Shown one piece after another: positions 1-5,319 of a DNA stretch of 6,015 nucleotides. The DNA comes from Bifidobacteriaceae bacterium (GTDB lineage: Bacteria > Actinomycetota > Actinomycetes > Actinomycetales > WQXJ01), in contig JAITKC010000169.1 in the NCBI GenBank assembly GCA_031278665.1, positions 1 through 6,015 on the forward strand, given 5' to 3'. Every line of letters begins with the position of its first letter. Within the stretch, counting starts at the first letter, position 1. The notes below the pieces were generated by a model, which saw only the letters and a list, made by a program, of their open reading frames with translations, had not been told where the DNA came from and did no database searches. Made by a program: the position numbers and the translations under genes.

Positions 1-1182
1 CATTCACCTGGAGTGCCGCTCGGCGCCTTCCGGGCCGACCGGGCAGGCCGGGCCGGCAGCGACGCCCGAGACAGCCGAACCGACGAGGCGGACTGGAACG
101 ATGGCCCGGACCGGGCCGGGCGTTCGGAAGGGGACAGCGGGGATTTGCGGGCCGGCGGGCAGGATGGGTTCGACGGGGCGGACCGGACCACGCGGGCCAA
201 CCGGGATGGCGCGGGTTCGCCGGCCGGCGGGCGGGAGAGCGGACCGGTTGCGCTTTCGACTGCGGACTTTGCCGGTTTGACCGACGGCGCATCCAGCACC
301 GGCGGCCGGCGGGCCCGCCAAGGGCGCCTGGCCGGCGGGCGACGATCGCCGGTCGGCCGGCGGGGTTCGGCCAGGCGCTCGCCGTTGGTGTTGCTGACGT
401 CCGGCAGCACCGGAGCGCCGAAGACGATGCGGGTCGCGGACCGGGCCGCTCGGGCGCTCGCTGGCGTGGCGCTGGCTGGCGGCGCCGGCCTGCGAGCGGG
501 CGAACCGACGCTCGTCTGGCCTCCGCTGTGTCACGGCTATGGCTTGGCAATGGCCGCATTGTGCCTAATGACGGGATCGCCGTTGGTGTTGTCATCGGCC
601 TTGGCGGCCGGCGATGGCGCGGCTCGGGCCGACCGGCCGGGCCAGACGAGCCGAGCGGCGGGCGAGGCGCGCCGGCGCGCCAAAGGCCAGGCGGCGCAGG
701 CGGCGATCCAACGATACGGCGTGCGGGTGGTCGCCGCGGTGCCCGCCCAACTGGGTTTCCTGGCGGCGCAGCTCGAAGCGTTGGGTGCCCCCGCTCAACC
801 GTCGCGGGAGCGGTTGCGCCGCATCGTCACCGGTGGCGATCCCATGGACGCCGCCACCGCCGCCGCGTTGCGGCGGCGATTTGGCCCGGTGCTGGTCAAC
901 TATTACGGCTCAACCGAGACCGGCGCCGTCACAGTGGCGGTCGGGGCGGACCTGGATCGCGATCCGACTACTGTCGGCCGGCCGGTCGTGGGCGCTCGCG
1001 TTCAGGTGATCGGCTCGGACGGGGCCGTCTTGCCGCGCGGCCAAGTCGGGCGCGTGCGGGTCTCGTCGCTTCTGGCCTCGCCTGGCGCCGCGCCGGACGG
1101 CCGCCCGGTGGTGCTGGCAGACCTCGGCCAAGTCGACCAAGCCGGCCGGCTGCACATTGTCGGCCGGGCCAAGCGCGCCTGA
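1..1182 (+). CDS. AMP-binding (acyl-CoA synthetase-like) protein, 5' end open, lacks C-terminal domain
   Basis: Adenylate-forming enzymes of this superfamily activate a carboxylic acid with ATP and usually pass it to CoA. Counting from the GTG at 13 (389 residues), the ATP-binding loop TSGSTGAPK is at 129-137, the NYYGSTETG motif at 286-294, a family-like stretch TVGRPVVGARV follows, and a degenerate A7-like LADLG lies at 368-372. The frame ends at GRAKRA (384-389), exactly at the hinge. The roughly 100-residue C-terminal domain with its catalytic lysine is absent, and I see no continuation of it in other frames. Residues 1-120 are Gly/Arg/Asp-rich and resemble no normal N-terminal fold. Residues about 203-219 look like a second low-complexity insert. 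The frame is open to base 1 and the GTG at 13 has no spaced ribosome binding site, so the true start is probably upstream. The substrate cannot be assigned. The gene may be a decaying 3'-truncated copy or a divergent stand-alone N-domain protein. Family confidence is high; functionality is doubtful. Confidence 0.72.
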   Translation, partial: HSPGVPLGAFRADRAGRAGSDARDSRTDEADWNDGPDRAGRSEGDSGDLRAGGQDGFDGADRTTRANRDGAGSPAGGRESGPVALSTADFAGLTDGASSTGGRRARQGRLAGGRRSPVGRRGSARRSPLVLLTSGSTGAPKTMRVADRAARALAGVALAGGAGLRAGEPTLVWPPLCHGYGLAMAALCLMTGSPLVLSSALAAGDGAARADRPGQTSRAAGEARRRAKGQAAQAAIQRYGVRVVAAVPAQLGFLAAQLEALGAPAQPSRERLRRIVTGGDPMDAATAAALRRRFGPVLVNYYGSTETGAVTVAVGADLDRDPTTVGRPVVGARVQVIGSDGAVLPRGQVGRVRVSSLLASPGAAPDGRPVVLADLGQVDQAGRLHIVGRAKRA

Positions 1183-1185
1183 TCA

Positions 1186-1206
1186 GCCCACCGCCACCGG
1201 GTGGGC
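1186..1206 (+). terminator. Small hairpin directly after the AMP-binding frame
   Basis: A 7-bp perfect stem (1186-1192 with 1200-1206) and a 7-nt loop begin 4 nt after the stop codon. It has no T-tract. It could be a weak intrinsic terminator, but the evidence is only its position and pairing. Confidence 0.3.
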
Positions 1207-1250
1207 AGCCGCAATCCCCTTGGGCGGCGCCGGCCACGGGAACACCGGGC

Positions 1251-1280
1251 CTGGTCCCGCCTTCCGAGGCGGGAGGCCAG
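1251..1280 (+). terminator. Bulged GC-rich hairpin, probable terminator
   Basis: An 8-bp stem (1255-1262 with 1267-1274) closes a TCCG tetraloop. It extends by 4 bp (1251-1254 with 1277-1280) across a 2-nt bulge. It lies about 70 nt after the AMP-binding stop codon and has no T-tract, as is common in actinobacteria. It immediately precedes the first copy of the 16-bp dispersed word. Confidence 0.4.
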
Positions 1281-1285
1281 CGCTC

Positions 1286-1301
1286 TGAGCGAAGTCGTGG
1301 G
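1286..1301 (+). repeat. Dispersed 16-bp word, left copy
   Basis: TGAGCGAAGTCGTGGG occurs here, again at 2082-2097 in the same orientation, and at 2039-2054 in inverted orientation. With the inverted copy it brackets the 31-bp repeat array. The similarity extends 4 bases further on the left with one mismatch (GCTC here, GCTT in the others). Confidence 0.7.
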
Positions 1302-1498
1302 TTGGCGGGTGTTCGCGGTGGGTTGCCGGTTATGTCGGTTCCGCCTATTGGGGGTGGCGGTTCCGGTGGTGCTGAGTCGGCGTCCCGGGTGGGCTGGGAC
1401 GCGCTCGCGGCGGTGTCAAGCGCCGCCGCCGCCCCGACCCGGATCGACAACAACGATTGCCTCGCCGATGTCGTCGACAAGGACGATCCCGGCGCTGT

Positions 1499-1622
1499 CT
1501 TGCGTCGACACCGCGTCGACACCGACAATTCTTGTGGTCGAGCGCATCGAGACCGACAATTCTTATGGCCTTTTGCATCGACACCGACAATTCTTCCGGC
1601 CTTTTGCGTCGACACCGACAAT
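1499..1622 (-). repeat. 31-bp repeat array, left arm (4 units)
   Basis: On the minus strand, four units begin with ATTGTCGG. The plus-strand complement CCGACAAT starts at 1522, 1553, 1584 and 1615, exactly 31 bp apart. The core is ATTGTCGGTSTCGAYGC, followed by a more variable tail. Two tails share AAAAGGCC, one has a CTCGACCA tail, and the outermost unit runs into an 11-bp perfect tandem duplication (GCGTCGACACC at 1502-1512 and 1513-1523). The arm is the inverted counterpart of the right arm. Frames across it are open only because stop codons are rare there. The role is unknown. Confidence 0.9.
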
Positions 1623-1686
1623 TTCTAGGAGGGCTTTTCGCGTTGTCGCAGGTCAGGCTGTCGCGACTGTTTTCGGGACCACAACA
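1623..1686. other. 64-bp spacer between the two repeat arms
   Basis: This is the centre of the inverted array. It shows no further copy of the 31-bp unit. It contains a weak interrupted palindrome (GTCGC at 1645-1649, GCGAC at 1663-1667). A purine-rich AGGAGGG follows TCT at about 1626-1632 and resembles a ribosome binding site, but no plausible gene begins after it. Confidence 0.4.
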
Positions 1687-1890
1687 ATTGTCGGTCTCGA
1701 TTCAAAACACCAGGGAAATTGTCGGTGTCGATGCGTTCGACCAGGGAAATTGTCGGTGTCGATGCGTTTCGGCCTAGAAATTGTCGGTCTCGATGCGTTC
1801 GACCAGGGAAATTGTCGGTCTCGATTCAAAACACCGGGGAAATTGTCGGTCTCGATGCGTTTCCGCCTAAGAATTGTCGGTCTCGATGGA
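1687..1890 (+). repeat. 31-bp repeat array, right arm (7 units)
   Basis: ATTGTCGG starts at 1687, 1718, 1749, 1780, 1811, 1842 and 1873, an exact 31-bp period over seven units. The last unit diverges after its core. Tails fall into three types: A (ATTCAAAACACC), B (ATGCGTTCGACCAGGG) and C (ATGCGTTTCSGCCTA), in the order A-B-C-B-A-C. The two A units differ from each other by one base, as do the two B units. GC is 14/31 in unit A and 17/31 in unit B, clearly below the flanking DNA. Since 31 is not divisible by 3, the repeat is read in all three frames in turn, so conservation is at DNA level and not protein level. No cas genes or unique spacers are present. Confidence 0.93.
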
Positions 1891-2037
1891 TTCAGGGCGC
1901 CGGACGGCCGGGCTTCGCGGGCGAGGAGACCGGCTTGACGCCGACAACCCGGTTCGAATGAGGCGGCCGCCGCTCGAGCAGGCCGACTCGCGTCATTGGC
2001 GCGGCCGGCGACGCCGCCGGCCGGCATCCCGCCCCAC
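1891..2037. other. Noncoding stretch between the array and the palindrome
   Basis: No credible gene is seen. The stretch contains a GC-rich hairpin with a 9-bp stem (2002-2010 with 2015-2023, loop ACGC) and otherwise GC-rich unique sequence. Open frames here are extensions of the spurious frames running through the repeats. Confidence 0.5.
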
Positions 2038-2098
2038 CCCCACGACTTCGCTCAAAGCCGCGCACCCCGCCCAGCGGGCTTTGAGCGAAGTCGTGGGG
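2038..2098. repeat. Perfect 22-bp inverted repeat with 17-nt loop
   Basis: Bases 2038-2059 pair without mismatch to 2077-2098. Each arm carries the dispersed 16-bp word (inverted copy at 2039-2054, direct copy at 2082-2097) plus the extension CAAAGCC. It has no T-tract. It lies far downstream of upp (minus) and of the AMP-binding gene, so it might stop readthrough from either side, but the shared word also suggests a repeat element. A shorter relative, GCTCAAAGCC, recurs at 2163-2172. Confidence 0.85.
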
Positions 2099-2210
2099 TG
2101 ACGCCGTGAGGTGTGTGCGGCTGGTCGCCAGCGGCGGGGCCGGGGCGGCAACCCGCGAGTTTGCTCAAAGCCCCCGGCGCGAGGGGTGGGTTCGGAATGG
2201 CCGGGGCGAA

Positions 2211-2239
2211 CGGAACACGAGGCCCGGCCTCGTGTTCCG
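2211..2239 (-). terminator. Terminator hairpin of upp
   Basis: A perfect 13-bp stem (2211-2223 with 2227-2239) with a 3-nt loop begins 3 nt past the upp stop codon at 2243-2245. There is no run of T on the minus strand afterwards. Position and stability make it the likely end of the upp transcript. Confidence 0.75.
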
Positions 2240-2242
2240 GGG

Positions 2243-2878
2243 CTAGACGACGCCGTAGAGGCGGTCGCCGGCGTCGCCCAGGCCGGGGACTATGTAGCCC
2301 TTGTCGTTCAGGCGGTCGTCGACGGCGGCGGTGACAATCTTGATGCCGCCGCGCGAGCCCAGTTGCTTCTCGACCGCGGCCAGCCCCTCCGGGGCGCAAA
2401 GGATGCAGATGGCTGTGACGTCTTTGGCCCCGCGCTCGAACAGGTAGTCGATTGAGGCGATCAGGGTGCCGCCGGTGGCGAGCATCGGGTCGAGCACAAA
2501 ACACTGGCGTCCGGACAAGTCGTCCGGCAACCGGTTGGCGTAGGTGATGGCTTGCAGAGTCTCTTCGTCGCGCTGCAGTCCGAGGAAACCGACTTCGGCG
2601 GTCGGCAGCAACCGGGACATGCCGTCCAACATGCCGAGCCCGGCCCGCAGGATCGGCACCACGATCGGCCGCGGGCGCGACAGCTCCACCCCCACCATCG
2701 GGCCGATCGGTGTGTCGATGGCGTGGTCGTGAACGGCGATTTCGCGGGTCGCCTCGTAGGCCAGCAAGGTCACCAGTTCCGCCACCAGGGCGCGGAAAGT
2801 CGGCGAGTCGGTGTTCTTGTCGCGCAGCGCGGTCAGCTTGTGGGCGATCAACGGATGATCGGCGATATGCACATGCAT
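2243..2878 (-). CDS. upp: Uracil phosphoribosyltransferase
   Basis: A cytoplasmic pyrimidine-salvage enzyme that joins uracil and PRPP to give UMP and pyrophosphate. The 211 residues match the family's usual length of about 209. The N-terminus [20 protein letters not shown] is typical. RAG at 78-80 belongs to the family's PRPP/pyrophosphate-binding region, the PRPP loop [11 protein letters not shown] is at 128-138, and the uracil-binding C-terminal stretch [16 protein letters not shown] is at 194-209. A GGAG (2881-2884) lies only 2 nt before the ATG but 8 nt before an in-frame GTG at 2870-2872, so translation might begin two codons later; the ATG start fits the family alignment better. The gene is divergent from tadA with a short shared upstream region and ends at a strong hairpin. 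No regulatory leader was recognised. Confidence 0.97.
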   Translation of the reverse strand: MHVHIADHPLIAHKLTALRDKNTDSPTFRALVAELVTLLAYEATREIAVHDHAIDTPIGPMVGVELSRPRPIVVPILRAGLGMLDGMSRLLPTAEVGFLGLQRDEETLQAITYANRLPDDLSGRQCFVLDPMLATGGTLIASIDYLFERGAKDVTAICILCAPEGLAAVEKQLGSRGGIKIVTAAVDDRLNDKGYIVPGLGDAGDRLYGVV

Positions 2879-2880
2879 GA

Positions 2881-2884
2881 CTCC
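2881..2884 (-). promoter_or_regulatory. Ribosome binding site of upp
   Basis: GGAG on the minus strand sits 2 nt before the annotated ATG and 8 nt before an in-frame GTG two codons downstream. The better spacing to the GTG leaves the exact start ambiguous by two residues. Confidence 0.5.
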
Positions 2885-2956
2885 AACCTACCCGTCGGCC
2901 GCCCGGCCGGGCCGGGGCTGAGCCAGACCCGTGTCCCGGTGGCGCGGTAACGCCGC

Positions 2957-2961
2957 AAGGA
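2957..2961 (+). promoter_or_regulatory. Ribosome binding site of tadA
   Basis: AAGGA ends 11 nt before the ATG at 2973. It supports that start over the in-frame GTG at 2931, which has no comparable motif in front of it. Confidence 0.5.
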
Positions 2962-2972
2962 ACAATGGTTGG

Positions 2973-3446
2973 ATGCGAATTCCAGCCACCGAACTTTGGC
3001 TCCAACCGATGCGGCAGGCCATCTCTTTGGCCGCCGATGCCGCTCGGCGTTTCGGCGACGTGCCCGTCGGCGGCGTTGTGGTCGGCCCAGGTGGCCAGGT
3101 CATCGCGGGCGCGGCCAACCGGCGCGAACGCGACCGGGACCCGACGGCCCACGCCGAGATCGCGGCGCTGCGCGCGGCATCGGCGGCCCTCGGCCGCTGG
3201 CGGCTGGACGGCTGCACTTTGGTGGCCACCCTGGAACCGTGCGCGATGTGCGCCGGGGCGGTGATCGCGGCGCGCGTCGACCGACTGGTGTTCGGGGCCT
3301 GGGACGACAAAGCGGGTGCCTGCGGCTCCGTCTGGGACCTGCCTAGAGACCGCGCGGCGCTGCACCGCCCGGAGGTGGTCGGCGGAGTTTTGGAGGCTGA
3401 ATGCGGGGCGCTGCTGGCTGGTTTCTTCGCGGAACGCCGGCCTTGA
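2973..3446 (+). CDS. tadA: tRNA-specific adenosine deaminase
   Basis: This zinc enzyme deaminates A34 to inosine in the wobble position of tRNA-Arg(ACG), which lets it read CGU, CGC and CGA. From the ATG at 2973 the protein has 157 residues, normal for TadA. The cytidine/deoxycytidylate-deaminase fold motifs are clear: HAE at 60-62 (zinc ligand His60, proton shuttle Glu62) and PCAMC at 89-93 (zinc ligands Cys90 and Cys93). DPTAHAEI and the tail DDKAGACGSVWDL are TadA-like rather than cytidine-deaminase-like. An in-frame GTG at 2931 would add 14 residues, and an ATG at 3009 would shorten the protein; the AAGGA at 2957-2961 favours 2973. It is divergent from upp and 27 nt upstream of tRNA-Ser. 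Confidence 0.95.
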   Translation: MRIPATELWLQPMRQAISLAADAARRFGDVPVGGVVVGPGGQVIAGAANRRERDRDPTAHAEIAALRAASAALGRWRLDGCTLVATLEPCAMCAGAVIAARVDRLVFGAWDDKAGACGSVWDLPRDRAALHRPEVVGGVLEAECGALLAGFFAERRP

Positions 3447-3460
3447 CTCGGCAGTCCTGG

Positions 3461-3466
3461 TACTCT
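3461..3466 (+). promoter_or_regulatory. Possible -10 element of tRNA-Ser
   Basis: TACTCT lies 7 nt before the mature tRNA 5' end. A TTGACT at 3443-3448, overlapping the tadA stop codon, resembles a -35 box, but the 12-bp gap is too short for a normal sigma-70-type promoter. The tRNA may instead be cotranscribed with tadA. Confidence 0.25.
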
Positions 3467-3473
3467 TTGCGGC

Positions 3474-3563
3474 GGTGGTGTGTCCGAGCGGCCTAAGGAG
3501 CACGCCTCGAAAGCGTGTGTGGGGGCAACTCCACCGCGGGTTCGAATCCCGCCGCCACCGCCA
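3474..3563 (+). tRNA. tRNA-Ser (anticodon CGA)
   Basis: A 90-nt class II tRNA. The acceptor stem is GGTGGTG with CGCCACC (one G-U pair), the discriminator is G3560, and CCA at 3561-3563 is encoded. The anticodon arm is CACGC, loop CTCGAAA, GCGTG, giving anticodon CGA, which reads UCG. A long variable arm typical of serine tRNAs follows, then the T arm GCGGG-TTCGAAT-CCCGC. It lies between tadA and a strong terminator hairpin. Confidence 0.97.
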
Positions 3564-3570
3564 TAGGCGT

Positions 3571-3602
3571 CCCGCTCAAACCAGGGGTCTGGTTTGAGTG
3601 GG
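3571..3602 (+). terminator. Terminator hairpin after tRNA-Ser
   Basis: A 14-bp stem (3571-3584 with 3589-3602, one G-U pair) closes a GGGT tetraloop, 7 nt after the CCA end. It has no T-tract. An alternative GTG start for the next gene (3598) would lie inside this hairpin, which argues against that start. Confidence 0.75.
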
Positions 3603-3635
3603 GCGCGCCAAGCCCGCCAAATGCCGGTCCGAACA

Positions 3636-3642
3636 GGGGAGG
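3636..3642 (+). promoter_or_regulatory. Strong ribosome binding site of the 237-residue protein
   Basis: GGGGAGG sits 6 nt before the ATG at 3649. It is close to ideal and decides this start over the upstream in-frame GTG at 3598. Confidence 0.8.
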
Positions 3643-3648
3643 CAGCCC

Positions 3649-4362
3649 ATGGACAGCAGTCCGGAGCGCCAACAGTGGATTGAGCAGGTCAACCTGGCTG
3701 TGGCCGGTGATCGCGGCGAAGGCGTCAGATTGGGCGCCACCAGCCTGAACCAACGGGTTTTGGACGCGATCCGCGAGCCACAGGGTGTCAACGCGGAGCT
3801 ATTGCTGGTGACATTGGGCGCGCTGGCGGGTTTCACGGTTCAGCAGACGTTGCGCCACTTGGCGCCGGGCGGGCCGCTGAGGCCGGGCGGGCCGGAAGAA
3901 CGCGCGGCCTTCGTGGTGCTCGAGACGGCCGACGGCCGGCGCTATTACCATGGCGATCCGCTCAACCGGCTCTTGTTCGAGTTGCCGGAATCGGTTTTGG
4001 GCCGGCTCTGGGGTCTTGCCGCGGCGGCTGGTCTCGGCCTTGACCGACCGCCTGACCTGGATGAATTGGCCGGCCATGTGGCCTCGACACTGGGGCTGGC
4101 GTCATTCGGGATGATCCGACTGCGGACTTTCGACGAACCGCCGCTGGCGTCGGTCGAGACACTGGTGCGCCACTTCTGGCCGGAGTGGAGTCCCGATCTG
4201 GCCGTGTTCTGCCCCTCCCCGGAGGATTGGCTGGCGCTCGCCGCGGCCTCGTTAGTGGACGGGCTGGCGATGGCCAGGGACGCCGTGCCGGCGGCCGACG
4301 GGTTGAGGATCGCCATGGAGGCGGCGTTGGCCGCCTCGAAACTCGACCCGGCCGCGCTTTGA
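3649..4362 (+). CDS. Conserved-looking soluble protein of unknown function
   Basis: The product has 237 residues. It has no signal peptide, no convincing membrane segment and no catalytic motif I can name. Visible blocks are a hydrophobic helix-like stretch NAELLLVTLGALAGFTVQ (48-65), a beta-rich FVVLETADGRRYYHGDPLN (88-106), WGLAAAAGLGL (121-131), LDELAGHVASTLGLASFG (137-154) and a C-terminal IAMEAALAASKLDPAAL (221-237). From memory, this block order resembles an uncharacterised bacterial protein family with a GD.LN motif and a C-terminal MEAA...SK.DP, but I cannot verify that. Codon use matches its neighbours and the ribosome binding site is strong, so it is a real gene. It follows the tRNA-Ser terminator and converges on the glycosyltransferase pair with a 60-bp gap. 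Its role is unknown. Confidence 0.85.
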   Translation: MDSSPERQQWIEQVNLAVAGDRGEGVRLGATSLNQRVLDAIREPQGVNAELLLVTLGALAGFTVQQTLRHLAPGGPLRPGGPEERAAFVVLETADGRRYYHGDPLNRLLFELPESVLGRLWGLAAAAGLGLDRPPDLDELAGHVASTLGLASFGMIRLRTFDEPPLASVETLVRHFWPEWSPDLAVFCPSPEDWLALAAASLVDGLAMARDAVPAADGLRIAMEAALAASKLDPAAL

Positions 4363-4370
4363 CCGGCGCC

Positions 4371-4384
4371 GCCGACGCGTCGGC
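4371..4384. terminator. Small hairpin in the convergent gap
   Basis: A 5-bp perfect stem with a CGCG loop lies just past the stop codon of the plus-strand gene, within the 60-bp gap between two converging genes. It could be a weak bidirectional terminator; in DNA this GC-rich it may be chance. Confidence 0.25.
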
Positions 4385-4422
4385 CGGCCAAAACCCGGTC
4401 TCCAAAACTATGAGGCGTCAAG

Positions 4423-5319
4423 CTAGGTAGTCGTCTGGAGCGCGCTGCCGAAACGAGGCAGTCTTAAGTGCGTCGCCGCCCGCAAGACGGCCGGCGGGGC
4501 CAGTTCCAACGCGCCGCGCGCCACCAGGTTGCGCAGCCATTCGCGGCGTGAGGTGAATCCGGAATCCAGGAAGGCGCGCTGGAGGCGGATCTCCGCCCGC
4601 AGGGTCTTCAGGCCGCCGCGGCGGCGCCATCCCGCCGCCGAGACACGGTAATTGACCAGCGGCTCCGCCAAGTTGGCGGCCCGCGCGCCGCCCTGAAGCA
4701 GCCGCGCCCAGAGGTCGTAGTCCTCGAGATGGAAAAAGTCGCGGTAGCCGCCGGCGGACAAGACCAGTGACCGCCGCGTCACCACGGTCGGATGCGCAAA
4801 CGGGTTGACCGCTTTGGCGGTCCGGCGGATTTCGGCCTCGTTTAGCGGGTAGCGGCGCAGGCGTCCGTAGCTGACCCGGCTGGCCGAGTCGACGGCGAAC
4901 TCTCTCATCGCGGCGCCCACCAAATCGAACTCGCCCGAGGCCACTAGCGGCACCGTCCGGGCGAACCGCCGCGGCACTGACAAGTCGTCGGCGTCTTGCC
5001 TGGCCACCACCTCAAAGCGGCAAGTCGCCAGACCGGCGTTGAGCGCCCCCGCCAGGCCCAGGCCCCGAGGCAGAGCCAACAACGACACGTCGGGCCGGGC
5101 GGCCAAGCCGTCGAGCAGCGCCGCCAAGGCCGGCCCGACCGGTCCGTCCCGCACCACCACTATCTCCGCCGGCGCCAATTCCTGGTCCTCGGTGACGGAC
5201 CGGAAAGCGGCTGCGACCTGCTCCGCCGTGTCGCCCCAGTAAACCGGCAACAGGACCGCGAAGTCGCCCGATGCCGCGCCGCCGGGCCGCCGCCCGGTTC
5301 CCGCTGCGCCGGCCGTCAT
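4423..5319 (-). CDS. Family-2 glycosyltransferase (AmsE-like)
   Basis: A cytoplasmic GT-A fold enzyme that transfers a sugar from a nucleotide-sugar donor, most likely onto a lipid-linked surface-glycan intermediate. It has 298 residues. The N-terminal nucleotide-binding strand is FAVLLPVYWGD (20-30), with VVVRDGP at 54-60, LGLAGALNAGL at 87-97, the metal-binding RQDADD at 107-112, NPFAHPTVV at 172-180, and the catalytic-base region HLEDYDLWARLL (E199, D200) at 198-208. This order matches AmsE/EpsE-type GT2 enzymes of exopolysaccharide synthesis. No transmembrane segment is evident. I chose the ATG at 5317-5319 because it overlaps the upstream gene's TGA as ATGA. The frame is open much further upstream, but that part is the shadow of the neighbouring gene. 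Donor and acceptor cannot be assigned. Confidence 0.9.
   Translation of the reverse strand: MTAGAAGTGRRPGGAASGDFAVLLPVYWGDTAEQVAAAFRSVTEDQELAPAEIVVVRDGPVGPALAALLDGLAARPDVSLLALPRGLGLAGALNAGLATCRFEVVARQDADDLSVPRRFARTVPLVASGEFDLVGAAMREFAVDSASRVSYGRLRRYPLNEAEIRRTAKAVNPFAHPTVVTRRSLVLSAGGYRDFFHLEDYDLWARLLQGGARAANLAEPLVNYRVSAAGWRRRGGLKTLRAEIRLQRAFLDSGFTSRREWLRNLVARGALELAPPAVLRAATHLRLPRFGSALQTTT

Noticed and set aside
1499..1890. CRISPR array
   Set aside because: The period is 31 bp in total with a core of about 17 bp. The variable part is only about 14 bp and recurs between units, the two arms are inverted, and no cas gene is present.
1201..1938. Long plus-strand reading frame across the repeats
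   Set aside because: It is made of 31-bp units read in rotating frames, has no domain, and competing frames of similar length exist on both strands.
1941..1967. T-arm-like GGTTCGAAT suggesting a tRNA fragment or attachment site
   Set aside because: The flanking 5-mers cannot form the T stem and no other tRNA parts are nearby.
1963..1978. Adjacent NotI and XhoI sites resembling a cloning linker
   Set aside because: Such sites arise readily by chance in GC-rich DNA and no vector sequence surrounds them.
1653..2027. Minus-strand reading frame in the right arm
   Set aside because: It consists of the same repeat units read from the other strand, with no ribosome binding site or homology; it is a shadow frame.
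2052..3503. 483-residue minus-strand frame over upp and tadA
   Set aside because: It overlaps two confidently identified genes and the tRNA in another frame, and its Arg/Pro/Ala-rich product has no domain.
2973..3563. TadA modifying the adjacent tRNA-Ser
   Set aside because: This tRNA has a CGA anticodon with C34, so it has no A34 for TadA. The adjacency is only positional.
3598..3648. Upstream GTG start for the 237-residue protein
   Set aside because: It lies inside the tRNA terminator hairpin, while GGGGAGG is ideally placed before the ATG at 3649.
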